Of a stretch of DNA of 64,000 nt, positions 10,362-22,122 are shown one piece after another (within the stretch, counting starts at the first letter, position 1; the number at the start of each line of letters is the position of its first letter). The DNA comes from Tachypleus tridentatus (taxonomy: Eukaryota; Arthropoda; Merostomata; Xiphosura; Limulidae). Location of the stretch: contig NW_027467782.1 in assembly GCF_004210375.1 (NCBI RefSeq), positions 32,663,771 through 32,727,770 of the forward strand, written 5' to 3'. A model generated the notes under the pieces. The model saw nothing but the letters and a program-made list of their open reading frames with translations. It had not been told where the DNA came from and made no database searches. The position numbers were made by a program, and so were the translations under genes.

Positions 10362-12633
10362 ACTAATATCTGGTAAGGAACCTGCTAGGTTGAATAAATA
10401 ATATTAAAATACAATAAGAGTAACTTTTACATAAGGTAAATTTTGACTTTTAATAACTTCATCCTTTCGACCTTTGGTAAGACATAATCATCAGTTAGAA
10501 ATAGTTGTTATTGTATTTTGAAATTATCTCTTACCTTATTTTCTGAGATATTATACCCTGATACTTGCCAGGTTAGTTTTGTTTTCCCTGTAATGAATTA
10601 ACTACAAAATAATAAGTTGAATACATATTCCTTTTATCTTTCGTTAAATTCTAACCTACGAAATATATTAATAAACTAGATATTTGGTGAAACGACCTCT
10701 AACGTGTTTTCTTTCAACAGCAGATAAAAACAAAATGAAGAGTAAGAAAAATATTTTTTCAAGTTCATACGTCATGTTGTGTTGTATCGTACAGTTTATA
10801 ATTCTTTTCGTGATTTATGGCATCTGCACGTTACACTAACGTCACGACAGTACAAATTACAACGTTAAGTACCCCTTACATGGCATCATTTAAGTGTTTA
10901 CTGACTGAGAGACAGACAGATAACACCCTACAGTATAATAGTGCAAATGGTTAAAACAGATCACCAAAGGCTCTCTTACACGGCAATAGTAATAAAAAAG
11001 AGCCGCTCTGTATTCGGAGAGTGGTTGATAATTGATACCATATTATTAGTATCCTCCGGTGTAGAGTGACGTGAGTGGGGTTTGATACGTCACTTGGGGA
11101 GAAAACAGTTGTAGTTAAAGTACAGATTGTTGTTTTTCTTTTATATTAACATGGATTAAAAGTTTAAGTATCCAATTAGTGTCATGCCACACGGATGTTG
11201 GTAAAAACATAAAAACACCGCATGGTTATAAAAATAGTTGTGTCTCTTAGTGTCTAAAATTTGAGCCAAAATGTAGATAAATCCAGTAAGTAATTTCAAC
11301 TGAAAATATCAGTATAAATCTATTCAGAGACATTCCAGAAGGGTTAGGAAAATTATGAACTCTCGACCTTTAACATATTTCTGTTCAAATGTATGATAGT
11401 CTAAAACACAAACTAAATATCCATTGTAAGTTTGAGTTCATCTCCCTCTACACATACAATCTCATAAGGAGTTTTTTCTAGATCACTAGTGCCCCGATAA
11501 AGTTCATGATAATAATACCATTTTGTGGATCAGATAATGATTATTGTATAAAGAACACTTTTATGTAATAACTTGACCACTAACCAAATATCGTCATTTC
11601 ACCAGGTAAAATATATCTAAGTAGTCAGTACGACTTCCAGTATTATCAGAAAAGTACAGAAAACAAACCCAACATTCTCTGTAAAGCCACTTACCCACAA
11701 AGTTTAAGTGTTTAATCGTCATCTAAGAAAAAATGATTATTCAGTCGTGTGTAGTCAGAAACGTAGGTTTTTGAAAGCGGTAAGGCCATGGCCTGACCAC
11801 TTGTTAATAGCTACAATTAATGAATTTAAACTTGCTTCTTGTAATACAATACATCACGTTCTATATACGCAGTATAAAAATTCAGTGTCCTACTAAAATC
11901 ATAAAAACCAGATACTTACAGATCGTCACACATTGGTTACCTCAGTGTCACATGATCGTTTAGATCTTCAAAATGACGAAACATAATATTTCTCCATTTC
12001 ACGAGAAACAGATTTTCGTAAACGGTGGAGAAACTTCTTCAGAGATTTTATGGATTTTTTGTCACTGAAATAGAAACAATAATTACAAATACTGAATTTG
12101 TTTTGGTACATTTACACAAAAGTGAATTTCATCAAGAGAAGATCTATAGATCTATATTTATTTATATAAACTGTATTATATTGATAAATCCTGACATTAG
12201 GTTTAGTGGCTAATAACTTTAATAACATTGACAAATGTCATGATTTAAATAAGTTCAAACATAAAAAAATATTGTTCAATCAATTTGACAGTACGAGTCG
12301 TGTCTCAACAACTACTAGATCTACCGTATACCAGCTAAACTGAAGAGTCCTGATATTACATGAAATACTTCGATAACACAGGGTTTAGTAGATGTGATGT
12401 ACTTTACATCTTGAAGTTCGTCCTGTGAAATTAAACGTGCTAGAATATTTACATGTTGGCATAAATATCGACTAAATATTCAATGTGTATTTGAGGGTCA
12501 TGTAAAATACGTCACCAAATTTGTCTTCCTGATTTTCAAATACAAAAATTAAAGTTTCAGATAAAATTATAATTGAAAATCGACACTTAGAAAGTATTGA
12601 AGACAAAGATGATATGAAAGGTTGCGTTTAGCT
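10362..12633. other. 2.3 kb without recognisable features
   Basis: AT-rich and almost base-for-base identical in copy B (37914-40183). Short open stretches at 11708-11896 and 12025-12213 are preserved only because the DNA is identical. There are no domains, splice patterns or repeat ends I can defend. A GC-richer stretch with several cg dinucleotides lies near 10985-11100. Confidence 0.5.
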
Positions 12634-12902
12634 GTCCCGGCATGACCACGTGGGTAGGAGGGCCCTGGACTCGTAATCTGAGAGTCGCGAGTTCGAATCC
12701 CCATCACATCAAACATTCCCGCCCTTTCACGCGTGGGAGAATGTTTAATGGTCAATCCCACTATTCTTTGATTGAAGAGTAGCCCAAAAGTTAGCGGTGT
12801 GTGGTGATGACAAGCTGCCTTTCCTTTAGTCGTCCGCTGCTATATTAATGACAGTTAGAGCAGATGGCTTTCCTGTAGTTTTACGCGAATTCAAAACAAA
12901 CA
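12634..12902 (+). mobile_element. Major-family SINE, diverged (copy A)
   Basis: The head is gtcccggcatgaccacgtgg. The anticodon region ggactcgtaatctgagag carries CGT, and the B box is gagttcgaatccccatcac. Body and tail are recognisable (ggtgtgtggtgatgacaagc; tacgcgaattcaaaacaaac). Confidence 0.88.
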
Positions 12903-13325
12903 ATTATAACACCATGACTACTTAATAGTAGCTAATACACAAAACAAATAAACAATTATGACACCATGACTGTTTGATAGCAACTAATACACAAAACAAC
13001 AAACAACTGGCCCGGCATGGCCAAGCGCGTAAGGCGTGCGACTCGTAATCCGAGGGTCGCGGGTTCGTGCCCGCGTCACGCTAAACATGCTCGCCCTCCC
13101 AGCCGTGGGGGCGTATAATGTGACGGTCAATCCCACTATTCGTTGGTAAAAGAGTAGCCCAAGAGTTGGCGGTGGATGGTGATAACTAGCTGCCTTCCCT
13201 CTAGTCTTACACTGCTAAATTAGAGACGGCTAGCACAGATAGCCCTCAAGTAGCTTTGTGCGAAATTCCAAAACAAACAAACAACTATAACACCATGACT
13301 GTTTGATAGTAACTAATACACATCA
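12903..13325. repeat. ~52 bp minisatellite (3 units) split by a SINE (copy A)
   Basis: The unit reads approximately acaccatgactgtttgatag plus taactaatacacaaaacaaa and an acaaac-rich spacer. Two units lie at about 12905-13008 and a third at about 13282-13325, after the SINE at 13009-13281. Copy B has four units. Confidence 0.75.
13009..13281 (+). mobile_element. Major-family SINE, near consensus (copy A)
   Basis: The head ggcccggcatggccaagcgc is full length. The anticodon region gcgactcgtaatccgag carries CGT, and the B box is gcgggttcgtgcccgcg. The full body ends gcgaaattccaaaacaaac. It looks younger than most members here. It sits inside the minisatellite with acaaacaact on both sides, which may be a target duplication or simply the repeat. 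Confidence 0.92.
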
Positions 13326-13548
13326 CTGATGTATGTTCTTCAAATCTATCAATATATATGTTCACCATGGTGTTTGAAAAACAACTATAAAGAAAAATAT
13401 ATAATATACATTAACTGATACACATATTTTTCAAACCGAACGTGTCCTATTTGATTTAGAAAACATATGGAAACGTCTTTCTACTTTCAAAATGTTTATT
13501 CAGTACTTCACCAGTTTTCGTAACTTCATAAATGCTACATTTGGCGAG

Positions 13549-13775
13549 GTTGTTTTGAATTTTGCACAATGATACATGTGGGTTATCTGCGCTAATTGTC
13601 CTTAACTTAGGAGTTGTAGACCAGAAAAAGAAGACATATAATCAACACCACCCAATGTTAACAACTCGGTTACACTTTTACCAATAAATAGTGAGACTGA
13701 TCATCATATTATAACAGTCCCCTCCCCAACTGAACTGAAAGCGTGTTTGGTATGACGGGAGTTCAAATCTACGAA
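13549..13775 (-). mobile_element. Old, diverged major-family SINE, minus strand (copy A)
   Basis: Begins ttttgaattttgcacaatga and ends near ggtatgacgggagttcaaat, a degraded B box complement. The outer tRNA-like head is missing. It is heavily substituted, so this is an old insertion. It lies in the island where the two copies differ most. Confidence 0.75.
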
Positions 13776-14117
13776 ATAAAGGTGGGATATTCCAGTGTTT
13801 AATCAGATATATTTGTGTTATATTTACCTGGAATAAATTTCTTTTCATCAAATAATCGATATCTGTATATAGGAGGATGAACTTTGATGATTAACAAATG
13901 TTAGGAATACATTGAACTCATTTTATTTTTAAGTATCACGTATGTAGTTTTTAATATTTTCGCCTACCAATATCTAATGCAAATATTAATCTGTCCTTGA
14001 TATAAATCTATAATGGTTTGTTATTTTTATAATTTAACGACACTTCGGTGAATACAAGTGGAGAACAAATAATATTAATGTTAAATTATTTTCAATAATT
14101 TTATTATGTTCAGTATA

Positions 14118-15702
14118 CACTGCTGGCCAAAATCTTAAAGCCAACGAATATAAAGAAAAAATATGCATTTTGTTAGACTGAACCACTAATTTGAGTAAAG
14201 CTTCGAAAGATGAAAATAATAAAATGGAAAACAAAAATAAAAAACTCTTTTAGCATCTAATATGGAAAATGTGAACGCCATGAAATTAGCCTAAATACTA
14301 GCTGGTCAAAAGCTTCAGACCATAGTGAAACGAAGCATTAATCGGTAAACACGTAACGACATTTAGTTATTTATGTTCAAGCAAAAGCGTTGAGAACATT
14401 TCCCACTGACATCTCCTGTTTTACATTGGGTAAAAACATGGCAAAGGCTAAAAAGCTGACAGAGTTTGAACGTGGCAGAATTGTCGAGCTGCAAAAGCAA
14501 GGTCTCTCTCAGTGTGCCATTGCTAGTGAGATTGGGCGTTGCAAAACTGCTGTTGAAAATTTCTTAAAAGACCCCGAGGGATACGGAACGAGGATTTCAT
14601 GTGGTCGGCCAAGAAAATTTAGCCGGCGTTGAGCAGGACGATTCGACGGGTTGTCCGGCAGGACACCAGCCGATCGTCGAACCAGTTTAAGGCCCTTACG
14701 GACGCAGAATGCGGCTCAAGAATAATAAGACGGTATCTACGAGAAAAAAACTTTAAAATCTGTAAACGTTTTCAAAAGCCAAGCCTCCTTCCACACCATG
14801 AAACAGCTCGGTTACACTTTGCTGAGAAGCACCAAACATGGGACGTAGAAAAGTGGAAAAAAGGTGTTGTTCTCTGATGAGATAAAATTTAACCTGGATG
14901 GTCCAAATGACTTCCAACGTTACTGGTACGATAATGATATCCCACCGGAGACATTTTATATACGACACAATGAAGTAGGTTCCATCATGATCTGGAATGC
15001 TTTCTCCATTTATTGGTCAATGGAGCTTCAGGTTATGCAGGGGCGTCAAACAGCAACTGGCTACATTGCCATGTTGGAGAGAGCATCCTTATTGACTGAA
15101 GGCCCTCGCTTGTGTGGAAATGGCTGAATCTTTCAGCAGAACAACGCTGCAATCCCCAATGCCAATGTCAGGACAAAGAACTTTTCTATGGCGAATAACG
15201 TGATGGTCCTTTGGACCATCCAGCGTGTTCTCTCGGACTGAACCCCATTGAAAATGTTTGGAGGTGGATGGCAAGGGTAGTCTATAGAAATGGACGTCAA
15301 TTCGAAACAGTGTTTGATCATCGTGAAGCCATCTTCACTATTTGGAATAACATTCCAGCCAGCCATCTGCAAACGCTTATATCGACCATGCCAAAGCGAA
15401 TGTTTGCAATTATTCGCAATGACGGCCGTGCAACTTAGAACTGAGACCTTTTGTTGGGCATTTTTTACCCTGTTTAGGACTTATTTTTGGTATTATCTTA
15501 AACTTTTGGCCAGCTAGTATTTGTGCTAATTTCATAGTGTTCACATTTTCCCTATAAAATGCTGAAAATGTTTTTTATTGTTATTTTTCCTTTTTTAATT
15601 TTCATCTTTCGAAGTGCTATTCAAATAAGTGGTTGAGTCTAACTTCGCAAAATGGCTATTTTTTCCTTATGTTCATTGGCCTTATGATTTTGATCAGCAG
15701 TG
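14118..15702 (+). mobile_element. Second Tc1-like DNA transposon, full length but dead (copy A)
   Basis: The left end is cactgctggccaaaatctta at 14118, preceded by TA. The right end is the inverse, ...ccttatgattttgatcagcagtg, closing at 15702. The right TA flank has decayed to tg. At 1585 bp it matches a complete Tc1-like element. It is unrelated in its ends to the element at 2478-3622. Confidence 0.9.
14438..15438 (+). pseudogene. Tc1-like transposase, frameshifted (copy A)
   Basis: Begins at ATG 14438 (MAKAKKLTEFERGRIVELQK), an HTH region followed by RCKTAVENFLKDPEGYG and SCGRPRK. The frame then breaks at about 14630, at about 14865, at a TGA at 15125-15127, and again before 15211. Motifs in order: a second DNA-binding region (IRRYLREKNFK), the first catalytic Asp in LFSDE, the second motif QQNNAA (Asp changed to Asn), and the Glu in LNPIENVWRWM, ending at TAG 15436-15438. 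The catalytic spacing from the second acidic position to Glu is 35 residues when read from copy B. The frameshifts and the Asp-to-Asn change make it inactive. Confidence 0.88.
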
Positions 15703-15769
15703 TGTGTATACAGATAACATTACTTTGTGTACGTGACAACCTAAGAGAAAATTCGTTAACCACTTGGGC

Positions 15770-15845
15770 TTGGCGAGACTCGGGCGCGAACCCGCGACCT
15801 CAGATTACGAAGCGTACGCCTTAACGCGCTAGGCCATGTCGGGCC
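15770..15845 (-). mobile_element. Major-family SINE head only; remainder deleted (copy A)
   Basis: Only the tRNA-like head remains on the minus strand, ttggcgagactcgggcgcga to taggccatgtcgggcc. The rest of the element and the upstream DNA, present at 43888-44600 in copy B, are missing here. Confidence 0.88.
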
Positions 15846-16027
15846 CTAATTCGATTACAGTACCTCATACGTTTGTAGCGGATGGTGCTCACCAGCTACT
15901 TTCTAATCTACCATTTGAAAATTAAGGACGAACAACACAGATATCTCTTTAATCGTTTTGTTTTCGTTCGAAGCGACAGTTATATTCACTATTCGTCCTG
16001 ATTTTAAATATGCAGAACTAGACATGG

Positions 16028-16305
16028 GTTTGTTTGTTTTGAATTTGACCCACAGTTACACGAGGGTTACATGTGTTAGCCGTTCTTAAGTTAGCAGTGT
16101 AAGACTAGAAGAAAGGAAGGCAGCTAGTCAACAACAACCACAGCCAATTCTAGGGCAACTGTTCTATCAATGAATAGTGGGATTGACCATCATTTTATAA
16201 CGCCCCGACAGCTGAAAGAGCGAGCGTATTTGGTGAGAGGGGAATTCGAACCAGCAACCCTCAGGTTACGAGACGAGCGTCCTAACCACCTGGCCATGCC
16301 GGCCC
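16028..16305 (-). mobile_element. Major-family SINE, minus strand, with 13 bp target duplication (copy A)
   Basis: Full-length element from gtttgtttgttttgaatttg to ctggccatgccggccc. It is flanked by a perfect direct repeat, gaactagacatgg, at 16015-16027 and 16306-16318, which is direct evidence of retroposition. Confidence 0.94.
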
Positions 16306-16684
16306 GAACTAGACATGGCCTACTTTTGATTTATACATGGTAAGAATAATCGTCACAGTATAATAATCACAAGGCGATAACCTTTGAAATAAGTGGAAGT
16401 TCTAGTACCTCATACAGTATGTTACGTTCGTTAGGAAAGTCAAAGGTTCCCATAACAACAGATGCTTTTTTAAGCAGGATTTTAAGTGTTTAATAACTTC
16501 TACCTGCTTTGTTTTCTCTGATGATATATCTGAAAAAGAAGATTATAAAATTCTTGTCATTAATAACTTCATTTATAAGAGGCTTCTAACTGATATATTT
16601 ACGAATTATTATGCACACAATGACACACACACACATCAAGATACGTATATCACACGTGAAGTAAACAATTTTCTTTTCTTTCAG

Positions 16685-16861
16685 GGAGAAAACCCAACAT
16701 TTAGAAACTCACTATTACATTTTATCACAACTTTGTACCCACAAAGAAGACTTAGAAACTTAACAGAACGAATTAAAAAATCTAACACCGTCTACAGGTT
16801 AAGCCCATACATAATAGATGGGTCTTTTATTAAAGTTCAAAACCTTAAAAATAATATATAA
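16685..16861 (+). other. Weak exon-like open stretch (copy A)
   Basis: After a polypyrimidine tract ending tttcttttctttcag at 16684, a 58-codon frame reads GENPTFRNSLLHFITTLYPQ and then RRLRNLTERIKKSNTVYRLS to TAA at 16859-16861. There is no recognisable domain. In copy B (from 45523) one extra A at about 45689 truncates it slightly. It could be an exon of a lost gene or retroelement, or chance. Confidence 0.25.
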
Positions 16862-17239
16862 ACCCTGGTCTCCTACCAACATTCCATTCTACACCAGAAA
16901 TTACTATTCTCTAGAATAACTTGAGCATTGACATTAAACGTTGAAAGAAATCTTTGTATTTACCTAACCCTGAATAACGTCTACTACAGGAACAATACAA
17001 GGCACATGCATAGTATCCCGTGCTAATGTGTTAAGATCACTTCGTTATATTTATAAATCTTTGAATGCCAGCTCATTGTTGTATTAGCCTAATGATGTAC
17101 CTTACTGAAGCATTAAATGTTGACATGGAAGAAACTGTAATAGAGACACAGAAATGTGATCTAAAATATCGTTTACATTAAGTATGTAGAAGAAGTAAAA
17201 ATAATGATAATTCGGCCATAGCAGACTATTACAACAAAT

Positions 17240-19412
17240 ATAATTAAAACATTATGATAAATGTCGTTGAAGCATTCAAAGTGACGATCTTCAGAGTCAC
17301 CGCGTAACAGTCCATTGAGGAGAGGTAGGTGTGCCTTGAGAGAAAGGATGTCCAGATCATCACCGTATTTGTCCGCCAAGTACTTCAGCTCATCTGGGTA
17401 TCCTCTTCAAAGAAATTTGAAGAGAAGATCTTCCATATGTCGATCGCCTGGAAGCCTGGCTGATCAAAACGACAGTTGATTGCGTTAATGGCAAGGCCAA
17501 GAACCTCAAAGTACTGCCTTCTGTAGAATTCCTTGTGAGACGACGGGAACGATAGCTCACCGGTTCCTACCTCAAAACGCTTGGGCTCTCTTCTGTCTTG
17601 GCATTTGTGGTTCAGAAATGTTGAGCTCCATTGCCTTTCGGTGCACTTTTTCATATATCTTGTCAAAATTACCATCATTCCTCACTTTATCAAGAACACC
17701 TGCTACCAGTTTTGCATTTTGTTGCCCCTGTGCTGCAGACATGCAGGTCTTCTGCAATGTTTTTGACAAATTGTCCATCAAAGAGTACACGGCGACACCA
17801 AGATGAAGAGCGAAGAAGTATTCAAATTTCTCTATTTGGAATCTGACACCTATTATTCGTGCCCTCATTTCAGAGTCTAGACGATCTTCCAGACAAACGT
17901 CCTACTCCAAGAGAAGTGCTTCGTAGTTGGCAATGATGCGGTCGAAGCTCTGGCCGCGAACTGTCCAGCGAGTTGGGCAAATCACCTTTAGACCTGCTGT
18001 TTCTAGGTTGATGTTAGCTTTTGTTTTCTCGACCAGATCTTGACACTTTGGTGAAAATTATATAAGCTTGCAGATTTCGTATGTGATATCTAGGGTATCA
18101 GCTAACAACTTAGACCCTTTTGTTGTGTCACATACTGCCAAATTTAAGGCATGCCCATGGCAATATGTATTGTGTGCCTTAGAGCATCTTTGAGTATTTG
18201 TTCAGCAACACCTCTTCGTGATCCAGCCATAGGACATCCGGCATCGTAGCACTGGCCCCGACAGTTGGTCAGGGTCAAGTTCATCCGAATTATCGCGTCC
18301 TTGATGGCCAATACGATGGTATCTGCCTTTATGGTGGGGATTTCATAAAATCCGATGAAGTCCTCGTGGGTTCCAGATTGTCGTCAATCCATCGAACACA
18401 TATTGTAAGCTGTTCCTTGTTTGCAACGTCAGTGCATTCATCGGCAAGGATGGAGAAATAACGACCGTTTCTGATACAAGACACCACATCTCGCAACACC
18501 TGCAATTCCATTACCTCTAATATTTCGTTCTGAACATCATGTGTAACATACTTGTTGGTTTTCTTCTAAGCCATTCTATCATTTTAGAATTGTCCTTTGC
18601 TCTGAGGTGATAAAGTTGTATGAAGTTCGATTCTTCATCGCTGTGTCCTTGCAAAGCTAGTCCCTGTTTAACCAAGAACTGTAAGTTCTCGATGATTTTG
18701 GCCATGTTGTTCCTAGATTCTTTCTTCTCTTCTCCCAGTGTCATGTCCAACATTTCGCCAATGTCAGAACATGTTTGGGAAAACTATTACATTCTCTTCT
18801 GCCATTTTATGGCACTGCGACATTTGGTGATCTCGAAACTTTCCCCTTGCCTTCTTCCAGTTTGAAAAGCCATCTCGGAGGAAAGCCGATTCCCTTGTAC
18901 TTTGCTTTGAGTTTCTGCTCTTTTCTGCCAGTAAGCAGGTGTGACAAAGAACCGTATCTGAAAACTCTATGTAGTGTAACCAAGGAACTTCTTCGTACCA
19001 TGACGGCTGAAATGATCCTTTGAATTGCTTGCATTCCCTTTTGGGGTACTGGAAATTTCGTGGTTGATTTGGTTTGACGGGATTATCAATTCCGCCTGTA
19101 AACTGTCATCCATACTTGCTTTGCTACCTACAGAAGAATGGATGCCTTCTGAAGCTGTCGATAGACCAACAGTTTATACTGACGACCCGCTTTGCTGAAC
19201 CTCTGCCTGCTGTATAGTTTGTTCACATTTCCCTTGTTTAACAGGCAGCTTGGGACCACAGAACTTTTCCATCGATGACTGTATTTTTCTTTTCTGGGAA
19301 GGGGCTTTGGTCTGACCAATTGAAATACGAAACGAAATGACTGTAGGACGTTTCCCAATTCAAATCGCCCTATATTTTCATTTGGGTCATTTTTGGCAGA
19401 AAGGGTACCCAT
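17240..19412 (-). pseudogene. hAT-superfamily transposase with TTF-type zinc finger, frameshifted (copy A)
   Basis: Same gene as 46080-48263 but broken by more indels; the longest open pieces are about 60-130 codons. N-terminal piece 19128-19412 (GTLSAKNDPNENIGRF). The zinc-finger and DUF4371-like pieces are spread over about 18120-19110. The RW-motif and C-terminal pieces occupy 17240-18060. The two nonsense codons of copy B are present here too. Many copy A frameshifts are single-base length changes and may be sequence errors. Confidence 0.85.
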
Positions 19413-19657
19413 TATTAGGGATTTTAAGAAGAACAATTGACCCATTTTAAGGGTATTTTATGGGGTACGTTTTACATTCACATCCATTGTGGAATCCTCC
19501 ATGAAGCGCAGGAAGTCATTACCCCATATAACGTACCCATCCAGGTCCATATGAAGCTACCGAGTTAGCTGATAACATACCCATCCGCACCGGTCCGTAC
19601 GAAGCTATCTCGTTAGCTGCGTGCGGCCGACCGGCCAGCGAGGGATCGGAGCTGCAA

Positions 19658-19712
19658 GCACACGCGTGATTCTTAAATTTCAAGTGCAACATTTAAAATC
19701 ACGGGTGTGTGC
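19658..19712. repeat. Imperfect inverted repeat (hairpin) in a CpG-richer block (copy A)
   Basis: Arms gcacacgcgtgattcttaaa (from 19658) and its approximate inverse tttaaaatcacgggtgtgtg (to about 19711) are separated by only a few bases. They lie about 250 bp upstream of the hAT transposase N-terminus. They could be a subterminal palindrome of the hAT element or a separate foldback repeat. Confidence 0.55.
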
Positions 19713-20838
19713 AACGTGTACACATCGAGCATGAGCGAGAATCGGTGCGAGGACTCCGGGCGAGAACTGTAAGAATATCATTTTGAGCGATAAACTTACC
19801 CATATTTAGGTCAAAATGGATTGGGGCATATTTAAGGATTTTCGGGCACAAATCATACTCCATGTTTATGGTTTTCTTGGGAAAAAGTAACCTATTAGAG
19901 CGGCATACACCCATTAGGCGAGTACCTCTCCCCCACCCCGCCCGCGCAGTTTGAACGCACACATGAATGTGACCACGTGGCGGATACGGCAGCTGCACAC
20001 CGCTAAATCCAAGATATCGTCCGACCATGTGATGGTGGATACAATCACTGAATCTATTACCAGTGACAAAATTAACCATGTTTGACTGAGCAGACACAAA
20101 ATGTTCAAGTTTTCTACATAAAAGGTCTAGATTTCAGGTTATCAAAAATTTTACAGGACTGTGGACATAGGCTGATTATTAAACATGGAACTTGATTAAG
20201 GCCAGACGAAACACATGAAATTTTAGTAATATGTTTCAAACCAAATGACTTTGTGTTGTGTTTTCACTTCATCAAACTAAGCTGTGCGTAAAGTTGTATG
20301 CCTGTACATAGATTTGTGAATGTAGTTCATATTTTGAATTCACAATGTTCTCGTTTCTTTAATTATCAAAACTCGGCATTTTCTAGAAATCTTAACTGTA
20401 AAATTGTAATTGCATTGGGGGGGGGGTGGAACGGGATATTGACAATTTAGACCAGTCTCACGTACAGGTCATGTTTCTATTTATGTTTTGAATATCAAAT
20501 TCAGGGCTGCCACTCTAAACTTTTATTGATATTTTTTAATTAATAATTATAAATAATTACCCATATCCACATGGTTACTGATCTTTATTAAGTGGGATTA
20601 CCTTGAACATCATTCTCATTGGATTTGCTCAAATTTAACAAAAGTTAACAATTTAGAAAACCCCACACCCTGCGAGTGTCCGAAGTTGACTAAAACCATC
20701 CCGCGTGTCAGAGTTGTGCACAGTAGGCCTATTAAATGCTTATTTGTAAATAGATATCCTACAACTTACAAGGCTACAATACATAACATAACTGCCCAAG
20801 AACAAACTGACAATTCTTAATCTAAGTTTATTTTGTAC
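19713..20838. other. CpG-richer upstream region of the hAT gene, no clear gene
   Basis: 19530-20030 is visibly richer in CpG than its surroundings, for example cgcaccggtccgtacgaagc and tcccccaccccgcccgcgca. It lies directly upstream of the minus-strand hAT reading frame, so it may be its promoter or 5' UTR. A minus-strand open stretch of ~115-130 codons (19699-20097; 48553-48903 in B) has no domain and is probably a by-product of base composition. A G-run lies near 20416. Copy B equivalent: 48567-49704. Confidence 0.4.
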
Positions 20839-20958
20839 CTCACTCTCCTGATCCTCACTGGTAAAAGCATGATCCATATTGAGCTTAAATTCTGTATCAA
20901 GGCATCTGAGGGAAATTTTGGAGTCGTAATGAGACGCCTGGTAGGTTTTAGAATTAGT
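20839..20958 (-). other. Candidate 40-codon exon (copy A)
   Basis: On the minus strand a 120 bp open segment lies between an acceptor-like ttggctcag and a donor-like gag/gtacaa. It reads TNSKTYQASHYDSKISLRCL and then DTEFKLNMDHAFTSEDQESE, in phase 0 at both ends. It has acidic, protein-like composition but no family I recognise. It lies about 1.4 kb upstream of the hAT reading frame on the same strand, so it could be a 5' exon of that gene, an exon of another gene, or chance. Confidence 0.3.
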
Positions 20959-22122
20959 CTGAGCCAACTTTATCATGCACACATGTACGTTATGTCTATG
21001 CACACTGTGTTACGTTTTGTTTCGGTTCTTAGAATGCATATATTCGTGTGTGTTGTGATAGCTCGCCACCACGCACGCAAGGTCCACGAATAAAAACATC
21101 GTCACATTCTATTTGAAGTCACGCAACAATACGCGCGCACAGTCCCATACAACACATACGTGATTGATATAGTGTGTGTCTACATGTCTGTAAGATAACG
21201 GCCATAATGTGCAATCAAACAGGGCACGGTATGTAGTACAGATCCGTACGCGCGCCGTAGGCCTCGCTCGTTTATTTGTTTTTTTTATGTCGCGCACCTA
21301 CGTCACCGCTCGTGTAGTCATATGGGAATTTAAATAGGGTGAAACAAACGATATTGATACCAACAGGATGTACCAAGCAACAGAATAACGAAAATTTCAT
21401 TTTAACCAAGAATCAAAATATTATCTATCTGCGACATTTCATTTTTTTGCACTATTGAAAAAATGGTTGTTAGCCAAAAGTGTGGGTTCCGCGGTCCCTG
21501 CAACAACTGTTGACCTCTTATTTACAACTTTATTTCTTGCAAGAAGCATAAGAAAATTCCTATACCGATGTTGTCAGCGATATTCTAGCTTTATACCACA
21601 CTTTGAATCCCATTTCTTTCTTTTCATAGCTACATCATATGGTTTTTCATTTTTAGCAGCATATTCTCTCCGAATGTAGGTAAAGAACTTAGGTGGTTAC
21701 AACATGCAAAGGAGATTAATATCGTGCTAGCAGAGTTATGCTGCATTTGATAAGGAACGTCCATTCTAAGCTTTTCAGATTTCTTTTTGTTAGTTTTAGT
21801 CCTGCTTGATCTGGTACGTATATTCATATGGTGATCTTGCTGTTCAATTGCTTTTGCTTTCTGCCATTCATTTGATGGTCAATCAATCTCAATGTTAATG
21901 TAGTGTATCCTGTGAGTCAGTTGCAAATATTGTTAGTGACATTGCCTATTTATGTTTCATTGCTTTTTAGTTATTTAAAAGAGAGTTTCCTTCATGCTTT
22001 CCATTTCCACTTACGCTAAATTAAAATATCTAAGATTAGATTGTGGTGGATAATGATTCAATGCATTTCTTTTTTTTTACACTGCAAGGCTCTGGGTATA
22101 ATTTTGCTTGCATATGCTGTAG
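20959..22122. other. Intergenic DNA with CpG clusters
   Basis: CpG-containing segments at about 21060-21310 (cgcacgcaaggtccacgaat; cgtacgcgcgccgtaggcct) may be a promoter for a gene on either strand, but I see no defensible core elements. The rest is AT-rich. Copy B equivalent: 49825-51000. Confidence 0.35.

Noticed and set aside
17581-17868. Several plus-strand open stretches in the hAT region
   Set aside because: They are antisense shadows of the minus-strand hAT transposase.
19699-20097. Minus-strand 132-codon open stretch (116 codons at 48553-48903)
   Set aside because: It lies in the CpG-rich block where stop codons are rare, changes frame and sequence between copies, and shows no domain; treated as a compositional by-product.
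20502-21510. Possible hAT inverted ends (cagggctgccactc at about 20507 and ggttccgcggtccctg near 21500)
   Set aside because: Only CAGGG matches well, and the 8 bp flanks (atcaaatt and caacaact) are not duplicates, so they are not a credible pair.
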